Positions 25,941 through 34,635 of a DNA stretch of 64,000 nucleotides are shown here, piece after piece (the stretch's first letter is position 1; each line of letters starts with the position of its first letter). The notes beneath the pieces were generated by a model. That model did not search any database and had not been told where the DNA came from. It was given only the letters and a program-made list of their open reading frames with translations. This stretch comes from an uncultured Elusimicrobiales bacterium (GTDB lineage Bacteria > Elusimicrobiota > Elusimicrobia > Elusimicrobiales > Elusimicrobiaceae). The stretch is from contig CALUVB010000022.1 in assembly GCA_944324115.1 (NCBI GenBank), forward strand, positions 1 through 64,000. Direction: 5' to 3'. A program made the position numbers and the translations under genes.

Positions 25941-27189
25941 CTGGTCTCCGTATTTTTTTCAGTGCCGCAAAGATATAGAAGGCAACCGGTATATTCGCCA
26001 AAGACAATACCCCCAGCAACACCCAAAGCGGGATTTGCTTCCATAACAGAAAAGAACAAAACAAACTTCCTATTACCATAAAAAGTGCATTGACAATATT
26101 ATTCGCCGCCACAATACGAGCCCGATTATCGGCGGGAGCCAGCATCTGCAACAAACTCACCAACGGTACAATATAGATTCCACCGCATACGGCAAAAACA
26201 AATAACGCCAAGACTATTTGCCAACCATAATTTGTTTGCAAAAATACCCCCAATGGACTGCCGGGAACAGACGGGGCAGACTGGCACAAAAACATCAAAT
26301 AGCCCAAACAGACCACTACTCCCAGCAGGCTGATTAGCGTATATTTAGCCGAAATATGGCCCCTCAAAAGCAATTGGCAGAGGAGCGACCCTACGCCTAT
26401 TCCGCACGAAAACAACGCAATAAAAAGCGTAAACAGAGAATCTTCCCCTCCTAAAAAAGTAACTAAGGTGGGAATCAAGGAAAGGACAACCGTTCCAATG
26501 CCCCAGAACCACGAAATCGCCAAAATACAGATAAAAATATGCCGGTCATAAACCGCAAACGCCATATTTTTAAAGGTACTGCGCAGGAAGTTTACATCTA
26601 CCCGCACTTGCGGATTGCTTGCCTTTTGCGGAAGAATGAACAGGCTGCAAACGTACGTCAGCACACCGGCAGCCAGCAAAATGCCATATAAGCAATATGA
26701 TGGAAGAGAAAAAATCATTCCGCCTAGGATTGTGCCTCCTAAAATAGCCATATACACGGCAGCTTGCATTAATCCATTGGCCAACAATAATTTATGTGAA
26801 GGCAAAATTTCCGGCAAAATACTGTATTTGACCGGGCTTAACATAGAGCCTCCTGCCCCCATTCCCAACAAAGCAACAAATAAACAGGGAAGAAGTGCCC
26901 ACTTAAATCCGATACAACCCAAGAGCACAAAGAAAAATTGACACAAGCAAATAATCCCAATAACGCGGTCTTTGGGATATTTGTCAGCCAATTCTCCCGC
27001 CAGGGCGGAAACTAAAAAAGCAGGCAACATCAACAAAGCAACGGCTACAGCAGCCAAAGAGGAACGGAGCGTGGGAGCCAAAGAAGACATTTCAAATATA
27101 ATAAACGATGTCAGCGCTGTCCGAAAAAAATTGTTGTTAAAAGTATCCCAAAACTGGGCACTATTGACCCAAAAGAAAGGAGTTCCCAT
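25930..27189 (-). CDS. LplT-like lysophospholipid transporter
   Basis: This 419-residue major facilitator has about twelve helices. The N-terminal FWDTFNNNFFRTAL and the segment SPVKYSILPEILPSHKLLLA followed by NGLMQAA resemble LplT, which flips lysophospholipids across the inner membrane for re-acylation. In many bacteria LplT pairs with the acyltransferase Aas; no acyltransferase is present here. Instead it overlaps a CDP-diglyceride synthase. The start at 27189 lies about 25 bases after a 36-base palindrome that separates it from the ynbA-C-D genes, so it may have its own promoter. The substrate is inferred by family only. Confidence 0.82.
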   Translation of the reverse strand: MGTPFFWVNSAQFWDTFNNNFFRTALTSFIIFEMSSLAPTLRSSLAAVAVALLMLPAFLVSALAGELADKYPKDRVIGIICLCQFFFVLLGCIGFKWALLPCLFVALLGMGAGGSMLSPVKYSILPEILPSHKLLLANGLMQAAVYMAILGGTILGGMIFSLPSYCLYGILLAAGVLTYVCSLFILPQKASNPQVRVDVNFLRSTFKNMAFAVYDRHIFICILAISWFWGIGTVVLSLIPTLVTFLGGEDSLFTLFIALFSCGIGVGSLLCQLLLRGHISAKYTLISLLGVVVCLGYLMFLCQSAPSVPGSPLGVFLQTNYGWQIVLALFVFAVCGGIYIVPLVSLLQMLAPADNRARIVAANNIVNALFMVIGSLFCSFLLWKQIPLWVLLGVLSLANIPVAFYIFAALKKIRRPDVP

Positions 27190-27214
27190 AAATCTGCTCT
27201 ATACGCCTATATGC

Positions 27215-27250
27215 AAACATTCTTGCAAGGATATCCTTGCAAGAATGTTT
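27215..27250. terminator. perfect 36-base palindrome
   Basis: AAACATTCTTGCAAGGAT (27215-27232) is followed by its exact reverse complement (27233-27250). It lies between the stop of the small membrane protein gene and the start of the LplT-like gene, both on the minus strand. A terminator or mRNA processing hairpin is most likely, though the T run after it is short (TTT). A protein operator is possible. Confidence 0.65.
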
Positions 27251-27267
27251 ATATTGCAAGATAAGAA

Positions 27268-27729
27268 TTAACGAACGCCCGCCGCCAATAAGGCAAAACC
27301 TATCAGCGTCAGCACCCACTGCGTCACGCAGAGAGATACCGCTTTAAAATAAATAGCTTTCGTACCGGCCCAGCGGCTTTCCAAAGAGCGATTTTTACGA
27401 TGCGCTTTCCAAAAATACCGAATAGTATTATCAAAAGATTCTTCCTCTTGCGGATGAGCGTATAATACTTCAAACAATTTCCCTTCCACAAACAGATGAA
27501 CGCTCAAAAACATAGTCCACAATCCTATCAAAGAGGCAAGCCCCAAAATAGCAGCCCCAACGATATCCATCACGATTTCCGGGTTAAAAAAGAAATTAAA
27601 TCCCATAATCGCCGTTGCATAGGCAACCAAAGAAACAATCAGCAGCTGAGGGGTGACACTTAAGAAAGCCTGCACGACTTTTCCAGCTACCGGAGTTTCT
27701 ATATCTTTTGCATTAAAGTCTTCTTCCAT
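27268..27729 (-). CDS. hypothetical membrane protein of the ynb-like cluster
   Basis: This 153-residue protein has hydrophobic helices at about 25-45, 55-80 and 125-150 and a charged loop between them (EEESFDNTIRYFWKAHRKNR). No family is recognised. It overlaps the end of the PAP2-phosphatase gene by 17 bases, so it is translated with the cluster. It has no counterpart among the four E. coli ynb genes. It may be a small subunit of the lipid enzymes; this is inferred from position only. Confidence 0.72.
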   Translation of the reverse strand: MEEDFNAKDIETPVAGKVVQAFLSVTPQLLIVSLVAYATAIMGFNFFFNPEIVMDIVGAAILGLASLIGLWTMFLSVHLFVEGKLFEVLYAHPQEEESFDNTIRYFWKAHRKNRSLESRWAGTKAIYFKAVSLCVTQWVLTLIGFALLAAGVR

Positions 27730-29059
27730 ACTTCTGTTCTTCCTCCTTGTTGATATAAATATAATCTTTTTTCCATTCTAACAAATATTGGATTTGCAAG
27801 TTGGAAAATATGATTTGCGGCCGCTTTTTGCCGATATAAGCTGCAGCTTCCTGCACCGAAAGAACTTTGTTTGCGGCCATTAAATAAGCTGCCGCCACTG
27901 CTGCACTGCGCGATAATCCCAAGGCACAGCATACAATGGTTGGCCCCAAGGACACCTGCGTCTTCAACAATTCCACAGCCTGTTGGAGTTGTGCCGGCGG
28001 CAAGGCCAACAAATCCAAACACGGATAAACGGTTTTACAACGATACGCCACATCCGAAGAATCAAATTCCGCCGTCAGATCCACTACACGTTCTGCGCAC
28101 GCTTCCCGGGCATAAGGCAAACGGCCCACATACAGTCTGTCCGTTATCTGTGAAACCGCGGGAATACGACGCATAAAATACCGCTGTGAGAGCGCCGCCC
28201 CCCAAAGGTACGGAGCCAATAAAATACGCGCCGAAAGGCTTTGGAGTCCTTGTTCGTCTTTTTGGAAAACCGCCGGCCCCCATATCCAATATCCCAATCC
28301 CACTACCAATAAAGATGCCGCCGGCCATAACAGAAACCACCCCCACGCTCCCAGAAACCATGCACTGCCCGCCAGCAAAATACTTCCCGCCACATAAAAT
28401 CCTCCCAATTTCCAACGTTTTGGGTCTGTCTCCCCCGCAAAACGCGGATATGAGCGCATTGGCAGCAAATAAGAAATACATACCCCCACAGCCAATCCCA
28501 ACACCACATCAATAAAATGATGTTGATAACATGTCAACACAGACACACCGATCAACAGGAACAAACTGTCCACCAGCAGCCGTTTCCAGCCTTTCGTGTG
28601 CGCCCGAAAGCGCAGCCACACCAGCCATGCCAGCACAATATGCAACGAAGGAGCCTGATTATATGGGGCATCTACAAACGAGAGCCCCTTAAACAGGAAG
28701 TGGAAAAACCAATTGGAAATGAAGGGAATCTCAGCGGAACAAGCCAACGGGAACACCATAAAATATGTACAGCAAATACACGACGCCGCAAACAGTCTCC
28801 CCGCGTGGACAGCCAATTCCCGTTTTGTGGTGCACAAAAAAAACGACAGCCCATAAAATAAATCCATACTCCAATAGGGGATAATCATCCACGGGATAAA
28901 GGGGATATATTTTTCCCAACTATAGGGAATACTGGGGACAATTTCCAGCGAAGCCGTATAACGAATGGCCAGCCCGTATGACCAAAAGAAAAAACACGCC
29001 AACCCCACTAAACAGAGGCTGGCGTGTTTATATAACGGGAAACGTTGGCTGAGTTTCAT
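27713..29059 (-). CDS. ynbD: PAP2-type membrane domain fused to dual-specificity phosphatase (YnbD-like)
   Basis: This 448-residue fusion has an integral membrane PAP2-like lipid phosphatase part (about 10-265) and a soluble protein-tyrosine/dual-specificity phosphatase domain (about 305-430). PAP2 motifs are NQAPSLHIVLAW and HHFIDVVLG, whose His residues are the catalytic pair. The second domain has the Cys-x5-Arg loop CALGLSRSA. The same fusion is found in E. coli YnbD. It likely dephosphorylates a lipid such as a phosphatidylglycerophosphate- or phosphoinositide-like product made by YnbA; the substrate is unproven. It overlaps the upstream gene by four bases. Confidence 0.9.
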   Translation of the reverse strand: MKLSQRFPLYKHASLCLVGLACFFFWSYGLAIRYTASLEIVPSIPYSWEKYIPFIPWMIIPYWSMDLFYGLSFFLCTTKRELAVHAGRLFAASCICCTYFMVFPLACSAEIPFISNWFFHFLFKGLSFVDAPYNQAPSLHIVLAWLVWLRFRAHTKGWKRLLVDSLFLLIGVSVLTCYQHHFIDVVLGLAVGVCISYLLPMRSYPRFAGETDPKRWKLGGFYVAGSILLAGSAWFLGAWGWFLLWPAASLLVVGLGYWIWGPAVFQKDEQGLQSLSARILLAPYLWGAALSQRYFMRRIPAVSQITDRLYVGRLPYAREACAERVVDLTAEFDSSDVAYRCKTVYPCLDLLALPPAQLQQAVELLKTQVSLGPTIVCCALGLSRSAAVAAAYLMAANKVLSVQEAAAYIGKKRPQIIFSNLQIQYLLEWKKDYIYINKEEEQKYGRRL

Positions 29060-30822
29060 TTTTTGCGGGCAATAGATACGGAGAACATTCCGTCTTCATC
29101 AATCACTTGCTGCTCCTTTACGAAACCCGCTTTTTCCACCAGAAAGTCCATCTCTCCCTGCGTACGGGCCCGCATCACCCACATTTTATCCGGGGAATGC
29201 AAATCGCGCAGGGTACGGGCAATCAGCTCCAGCTGCGGGTGATACGGTTGAGACGTATATACCAACAGACCGTCTTTTTCCATAGCATTGGAAATGCCCC
29301 GCAATGATTTTTCAATCGGTTCGTTTTGCGGAAAAATTTCATAGAACCCGGACACAACCGCCAACGTAGGCCGCGGCGAAGTGGCGCTGGTCTTTTCCAC
29401 ATCAAAAGCGTCTCCTTGCTCAAAAGTCACTTTCTGCTGCAAGTTCCGCTCGCGGATAAGCGCCTTGCCGGCTTCCACGTTCTGAGGCTGATAATCGCGC
29501 AAAGTTACCGACTCTATCCCTTCCGTATTGGAAATGGCATCTAAAATATACCGGCCTTTCCCGGCGGCAACGTCTAGAATGCGAACGGATTTATTTTCTT
29601 GTTTTAATTTGACAACGGCTTGTTGAATCATTTTTTCCAAATTTACTTTGCGTTGGCGAATGCCTTTCCAACCGGCTGACCTCAAATAACACGTATCAAA
29701 CCATTTTCCCAGCAAGAACTTACCGGAAGGCTCGTTTCGGTAGACATAATCCAGCATAGCTCCGGAATTAAACCCCTGTTGTTTGCCCAGCCTCAAGCCG
29801 TCTGAAAGCTGACCCAACGTATTAAAAGCACACCGGCACAAACGCCACCAGTTCCCTTTTAAGGAATACCAAGGCAAATCACAAGCCAAGTAGCGGTATT
29901 CGTCGGCCGTAGCGCCCCATTCATCTGCATGGGTATAATCCGGATACGCGGGGGCGGGCTGGGAATAAAGCCGTTCAATAAAACGGCGCATATGAGCAAA
30001 TACGCAGCTACGGTTCTGTTCACCCAGCGTATCATGATAGAAGCCTTTCAACACATGCTTTTCTTTTATCAAAGAACCCAAGTTTTGATAAAACTGATGC
30101 TGCGGCCGATGATGCACGACGACATCGCTTCCGGAAATAAACATCTGCACCGGCAGGCGGATTGCCCGTGCGTCTGCCACGAGCCGTTTGCCCAAACGCG
30201 CCAATTCCAGCAGCATATGGCTGGCAATGGCTTTGGTAATAAGCGGATCCTCATTATACGATTTACGCCGCTCCGGATCGTGCGTCAAGAAATTGGCGTT
30301 TACATAAGAAGAAATATAGAAAGAGCGCCCTAAAATTTTCTGCAGCAACGTCATGCCAGCACATGCAAAAGGAACATACAATTTGATGCTTAAAGCCGGC
30401 GAAGCCAAAATCAAACCGCGGATTTTGGGGGCATAATCGTGCGCCCAAGCCGCAGCATATACAGCACTGATGCTTTGGGCAATAACTAAAATATTTTGGG
30501 GCGAAATATGGTACGTCTGCGAAATATATGTCACAAAATCGTCTATATCTTGGACCGAGCGCGCTACCGACGGACTATAACCGCGAGGGCCTTCCGTTCG
30601 GCCATGACCGCGCGCGTCAAATGAGAACATCGGCACATCCGGCATATTCAATTCATCTACAATATGCTGCAAACGAGCACTATGTTCATGTCCCCGGTGC
30701 AGAAGCAGAAAACATTTAGCCGCATTCTCCGTCGGCCCGGTGCCCGGCCACATCCGATAAAAAATTTGCTTTCCATCAGAGGCTTGGAAAAAGCACTCCT
30801 GAGATTGACGATTTGCACTCAT
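29056..30822 (-). CDS. ynbC: alpha/beta hydrolase fused to SAM methyltransferase (YnbC-like)
   Basis: This is a 588-residue cytoplasmic fusion. The N-terminal half (about 1-290) is an alpha/beta hydrolase of the lysophospholipase type with FSFDARGHGRTEGPRG and a nucleophile elbow IAQSISA. The usual Gly residues of GxSxG are replaced (Ala and Ser) but the Ser is kept. The C-terminal half (about 370-588) is a class I methyltransferase with VRILDVAAGKGRYI as the SAM-binding loop. Domain order and length match E. coli YnbC. Together they could remodel or methylate a lipid head group, which is inference. It overlaps both neighbours by four bases. Confidence 0.9.
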   Translation of the reverse strand: MSANRQSQECFFQASDGKQIFYRMWPGTGPTENAAKCFLLLHRGHEHSARLQHIVDELNMPDVPMFSFDARGHGRTEGPRGYSPSVARSVQDIDDFVTYISQTYHISPQNILVIAQSISAVYAAAWAHDYAPKIRGLILASPALSIKLYVPFACAGMTLLQKILGRSFYISSYVNANFLTHDPERRKSYNEDPLITKAIASHMLLELARLGKRLVADARAIRLPVQMFISGSDVVVHHRPQHQFYQNLGSLIKEKHVLKGFYHDTLGEQNRSCVFAHMRRFIERLYSQPAPAYPDYTHADEWGATADEYRYLACDLPWYSLKGNWWRLCRCAFNTLGQLSDGLRLGKQQGFNSGAMLDYVYRNEPSGKFLLGKWFDTCYLRSAGWKGIRQRKVNLEKMIQQAVVKLKQENKSVRILDVAAGKGRYILDAISNTEGIESVTLRDYQPQNVEAGKALIRERNLQQKVTFEQGDAFDVEKTSATSPRPTLAVVSGFYEIFPQNEPIEKSLRGISNAMEKDGLLVYTSQPYHPQLELIARTLRDLHSPDKMWVMRARTQGEMDFLVEKAGFVKEQQVIDEDGMFSVSIARKK

Positions 30823-31427
30823 TTATTTTCTCCTAATGCACGGGAAAAGCGATTCCACACAGTATATAACATAAGCAAATTTATCACGCCGACAAAGCAT
30901 TCTGTCACCATTACGGAAGGCCAATTAAAGGCCGCCAGCAAGCCCAAAAGTCCCAGCCAAAAAGCCCTGTCGCTTTTTCCCATAGGTCCGTCATAACGGC
31001 GGGAAGCCTGTACTTGCAGCCCCATAATCCCGGCAGTTTCGGTTAAGATTAACAAAATACTAAAGAATAAAATTGTCCATGCGCTCATATGGCGCACATA
31101 CAAAAACGGAATGTATAATACTAAATCGGACAAGATATCCCCCATCTCATTTAAGATGGCTCCCAAACGGGTTTGTTGGTTGTATTCCCGGGCAAGCATT
31201 CCGTCAAATGCATTTAAAGCCATGCGAACAAAAAGAAACAGCGGCATTATCAAATATACAATCTGATGAGTCGGCGCGGCGTAACCCACAACCGCCCCCA
31301 CCAAGCAGGAAAGGAAAAACGCGGATAGAGTAACTTGGTTGGCAGAAATATGGTGGGCTGCCAGAAAACCTACTATTGGGCGCAAAAGCCGCTGAAACGC
31401 AGGCTTAAGTTGGTATACAGAAATCAT
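30819..31427 (-). CDS. ynbA: CDP-alcohol phosphatidyltransferase (YnbA-like)
   Basis: This 202-residue membrane enzyme has about six helices and the CDP-alcohol transferase signature at about 74-100: DGMLAREYNQQTRLG, then NEMGDILSD. The first Asp of the usual G-x3-D-x3-D is Asn, as I recall for E. coli YnbA, so this looks like a subfamily trait. It joins a CDP-lipid to an alcohol, which is not known. It is the first gene of the ynb-like cluster. A TGA-TACAAT box ends five bases before the ATG, predicting a leaderless transcript. Four-base overlap with ynbC. Confidence 0.92.
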   Translation of the reverse strand: MISVYQLKPAFQRLLRPIVGFLAAHHISANQVTLSAFFLSCLVGAVVGYAAPTHQIVYLIMPLFLFVRMALNAFDGMLAREYNQQTRLGAILNEMGDILSDLVLYIPFLYVRHMSAWTILFFSILLILTETAGIMGLQVQASRRYDGPMGKSDRAFWLGLLGLLAAFNWPSVMVTECFVGVINLLMLYTVWNRFSRALGENK

Positions 31428-31432
31428 AGTTT

Positions 31433-31441
31433 ATTGTATCA
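31433..31441 (-). promoter_or_regulatory. extended -10 promoter of the ynb-like cluster
   Basis: TGA-TACAAT on the minus strand with five bases before the ATG at 31427 and no Shine-Dalgarno sequence. Confidence 0.6.
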
Positions 31442-32214
31442 TATAAAAAGCGGAAACGAAAAAGGTTCTAAACCAACCCTCTGCACAATAAAATCCGGCG
31501 GTTTCTGCCTTAACAAACGATCAAAATTACAGTCTGGACATTTTCTACCCCTCTATTGGGCATTGCGCCGCTGCAAACTGGAGGAATTTTCCGTTTTGGC
31601 CCGCTCTTTTCAACCGCGGCAAAAAGCCCGCCATACGTTAATAAAAATAAACGAAACAAACCGGTTAAATTTTCCCTCACTGTCCGACGCCGCTTCTCAA
31701 CAAGTTCTTCCGGGACAGCCGGCCTTCCAGCAAGAAGCCAAGTTTTTCTTAGAGTCCAGTACAGGCCCCTTATTTCCCCGCACTATCATCCGCTTTTCTA
31801 GCAAGAGGTTTTGGTAAATACAGACACTTGGGCGGGGGAGTTCATTCTTCACTTTCAAGAGGACCGCAAAAGCCAACGCAAACGATTGTTGCATAGGAGC
31901 GAAACTAGACACATACCCTCAATTACAGGTTAAAGAGTTTTAAAACTAACTGTCCTATGGATTTTGAAAAGCAAGGATACGTCGACCTTTTATACCCCGA
32001 ATATAGGAGTGATAGCGTAAAGAAGACACATATATCCCCCTGGGGAACTGGGCAGATGAATTTAGTTTTACTTTCATTTTCATCTAGCAGCTCCAGCAGA
32101 CGCCTTTTTTATTGGCGGCGCCAATCAAGAAGCGTCTTAAACATCGTTTATCCCGGAATTTAAACAGCAAGCACGGAGAATTGTTTTTTATTGCGCTTCA
32201 TGGGAGCAAATCTT
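31442..32214. other. long gene-free region
   Basis: About 770 bases without a supported gene. Short frames exist on both strands but lack ribosome sites, have mixed composition and show no recognisable family. A few hairpins are possible. It may be a decayed gene or hold an RNA that I cannot recognise. Confidence 0.5.
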
Positions 32215-33333
32215 CTATACTCCCAGGGAGGAACTTTCTCTTGCCGCCTGTTGCAAAAAAGAGACAAATTCCCGCTGGTATCCACTCTCACAGGGGGCTG
32301 TTTTTATATAATCCCAAACCGTTCTTCCTTCCTTATCCCGCAGCGCAGTGGAAGCGCCCTTTTTTAACAGAAAAACACACATTTTTTTATCCAATAATTG
32401 TGCGGCGAGAAACAACAAAGTCCGCCCCTGTGTATCCGGTCGGTTCACATCATAATGCAAATGCTGCAGCAACGTATCCACCACTGCGGCATTGGATTCT
32501 TTGACTGCATAAAACAGCAATTCTTGGTCCGCCCGTACCCCGTTGTGCAACAGCAAATACACCAGCTGGCTGTTGCGGCTGTCTATGGCGGTTTGTAAAA
32601 TCTCTTGGGTAACGGGAATATGAGCTGTCGTCAGCAGCAGCTTGGCCGTACGAAACTTCCCTTCTGAGACGGCTTCCTTAAACAGTTCCGGCAAATCATT
32701 CTGAAAAGCTCCCGTACGCAGCAGCATTTGCAGGCAATCTGCCGAATCCGCCTCTATAGCCGCTATGGCTGGGGTTTGGCGATAACGCCCCGTATAATCT
32801 GCCGTATATAAACCGAGGCGCACATTAGCTCCTTGTTCTATCAGCCAAGCTGTTTTGTCCTTCTGTCCTTCTTGGCAAGCTTTCCACAAAGCCGTATATA
32901 ATGTAAAAGAGGTTATGCCAAATTCCCGGTCGTAGGTCCCGTATCCCATACAGCTGTTAATATCCACTCCGGCTGATAATAATTTTTGGCAAATATTCGA
33001 CTTGGGGGATTGAATAAAAGCCCCCACCTTAGCCGCAGGGGAAACATCTGGCAAATGCGCTTGTATATAATGTCCATTTCCCTGTATAGCCTGTTTGATA
33101 AAAGCATCTGCCCCGGCCAACTCCCAAGCCGCTTGGAAATACGGCAGTAAAGAGAGCAGGCCTTCTTGCTGTTGATCGGACAGATTCCCAGCCATGATTT
33201 GAACCAAGCTGTCTAAGTACCCCACTTCCGTAAAATTTTCAAAACACTGTGGCAAAGCGGAAAACTGTAGTTCGGGCGGCAATTCCAAAAGCCGGATCTG
33301 CCCCTTAAGAAAATCTTCTTTACTTAATTGCAT
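32215..33333 (-). CDS. soluble ankyrin-repeat protein
   Basis: This 372-residue protein has no signal or membrane segment. From about residue 100 to 360 it is built of divergent ankyrin repeats, with the most canonical at the end (NRPDTQGRTLLFLAAQLLDK). The first 100 residues are helical and unrecognised. It is cytoplasmic by prediction; ankyrin arrays bind proteins, and the partner is unknown. It has a good AGGAGG site and a TGC-TAAAAT promoter at 33382. It differs from the two membrane ankyrin proteins and has no linker in common with them. Confidence 0.82.
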   Translation of the reverse strand: MQLSKEDFLKGQIRLLELPPELQFSALPQCFENFTEVGYLDSLVQIMAGNLSDQQQEGLLSLLPYFQAAWELAGADAFIKQAIQGNGHYIQAHLPDVSPAAKVGAFIQSPKSNICQKLLSAGVDINSCMGYGTYDREFGITSFTLYTALWKACQEGQKDKTAWLIEQGANVRLGLYTADYTGRYRQTPAIAAIEADSADCLQMLLRTGAFQNDLPELFKEAVSEGKFRTAKLLLTTAHIPVTQEILQTAIDSRNSQLVYLLLHNGVRADQELLFYAVKESNAAVVDTLLQHLHYDVNRPDTQGRTLLFLAAQLLDKKMCVFLLKKGASTALRDKEGRTVWDYIKTAPCESGYQREFVSFLQQAARESSSLGV

Positions 33334-33381
33334 AGTTCTATTGCCTCCTATTGGTTCGTTTGGTGAGGGGTATCTGTATTT

Positions 33382-33420
33382 ATTTTAGCAGAAAAGTAGC
33401 CCTGCATATTTTGCTACAAT
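33382..33420. promoter_or_regulatory. divergent pair of extended -10 promoters
   Basis: Minus strand TGC-TAAAAT (33382-33390) reads into the ankyrin gene. Plus strand TGC-TACAAT (33412-33420), preceded by TTT, reads into the radical SAM gene. The boxes are 21 bases apart. Confidence 0.6.
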
Positions 33421-33498
33421 ATAGACGCTCAACCTTAAAATCTCCAGAATAAAAAAGCACACAAAAAGGGAAATCGGAGAAACAACAGGGAATAGAAA

Positions 33499-34371
33499 AT
33501 GAAAATACAAAGTTTATCTATTGTCGTGCCGAACAAAAACTGCGTCAACAACTGTGCATTCTGTGTTTCTAAAATGCACACGGAAGACTATCCCAACCAA
33601 AAAGAAGGCAATGACCGCTTCTATGACTTATACGAGAAAGATTATATCAAAAGATTGGAATTTGCCCGGGATAACGGCTGCAATACGGTAATCTTGACCG
33701 GCAACAGTGAGCCACAGCAAAACCGGGAATTTCTAAAGCATTTCGGCACTATCAACAATCATCTCTCCAAGCCTTTCCGCAAAATAGACATACAAACAAC
33801 GGGGGTATTAATAGATGACGAATACCTGCGTTTTATGCGCAATCATGTAGGAATCAACACCATTGCTCTTTCCATATCAGACTTATTTAATGACGAACAA
33901 AATGCCCGCATCAATGGCACGCCCCAACAATTAACCGTGCATATTGCGCACTTGTGCAGTGAAATCAAAAGATATGATTTCAATCTGCGTCTTTCCTTAA
34001 ATATGACGGACACATATAATAACAGAAGTGCAGAAGAAATCTTTGACTATGCCAAAGAGCTCGGAGCCAATCAAATCACTTTTAGGGAGCTTTATAGTTC
34101 CGGTACGGGCACGCCGCAGGACAATTGGATAAAAGAACATGCCGCCTCTAAAGAATTATTGCAGTCCATCAAATCTTTCATCAAAACAAACGGCCGCCCG
34201 CTGCGCATTATGGAATACGGACAAACTCTTTATTCGGTGAAAGAAATGTCTGTAGTAGTAGATGACGACTGTATGTCCACCGCCTTAAAAGAAGAAATGA
34301 AATACTTGATTTTAAGACCCGACTGCAAGCTCTATTCCCTCTGGAACGACAAAGGCAGCCTAGTCTTCTAA
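33499..34371 (+). CDS. radical SAM enzyme of unknown substrate
   Basis: This 290-residue protein has the radical SAM cluster motif C-x3-C-x2-C in NCVNNCAFC (Cys15, Cys19, Cys22). A compact barrel follows with the SAM-binding region around ILTGNSEPQ and the strand LRLSLNMTD. No SPASM or other C-terminal Fe-S domain is visible; single Cys residues near the end (DDDCMST, RPDCKLY) are not clustered. It reductively cleaves SAM to make a radical, but the substrate is unknown. It stands alone with a leader of about 70 bases and no peptide precursor or partner gene beside it. The ATG at 33499 follows GGGAATAG weakly. Confidence 0.85.
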   Translation: MKIQSLSIVVPNKNCVNNCAFCVSKMHTEDYPNQKEGNDRFYDLYEKDYIKRLEFARDNGCNTVILTGNSEPQQNREFLKHFGTINNHLSKPFRKIDIQTTGVLIDDEYLRFMRNHVGINTIALSISDLFNDEQNARINGTPQQLTVHIAHLCSEIKRYDFNLRLSLNMTDTYNNRSAEEIFDYAKELGANQITFRELYSSGTGTPQDNWIKEHAASKELLQSIKSFIKTNGRPLRIMEYGQTLYSVKEMSVVVDDDCMSTALKEEMKYLILRPDCKLYSLWNDKGSLVF

Positions 34372-34583
34372 TTATCCCATAAAGATATAGCGGCGCAGAT
34401 TTTCAGAGTCTATAAACGCCCCATCTTACAAGAACAGACGAAGAAAACATCGCTTTTGATTGGGAGGCCTCGTTTGGCGGCTTTCTTGCTGCACCGCCCT
34501 CCGCCGCAATAGCCGAAAGAAAAACATTTCCCCAAGCACGTCGCGCGCCTGACTGTTTTCTCACCCATGATACTACTAATTAA

Positions 34584-34616
34584 AATTCCCCCGCATAACT
34601 ACAATGCGAGGGAATT
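34584..34616 (-). terminator. intrinsic terminator
   Basis: AATTCCC and GGGAATT with CGCAT and ATGCG form a stem with one C-A mismatch; the minus strand continues TTTAATT. It lies about 20 bases after the ankyrin gene stop. Confidence 0.75.
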
Positions 34617-34635
34617 GACAAAATGACGGCGAAAC

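Noticed and set aside
31335-31817. A plus-strand frame of 160 codons upstream of the ynb-like cluster
   Set aside because: Its start lies inside ynbA on the other strand, with no ribosome site and no recognisable domain.
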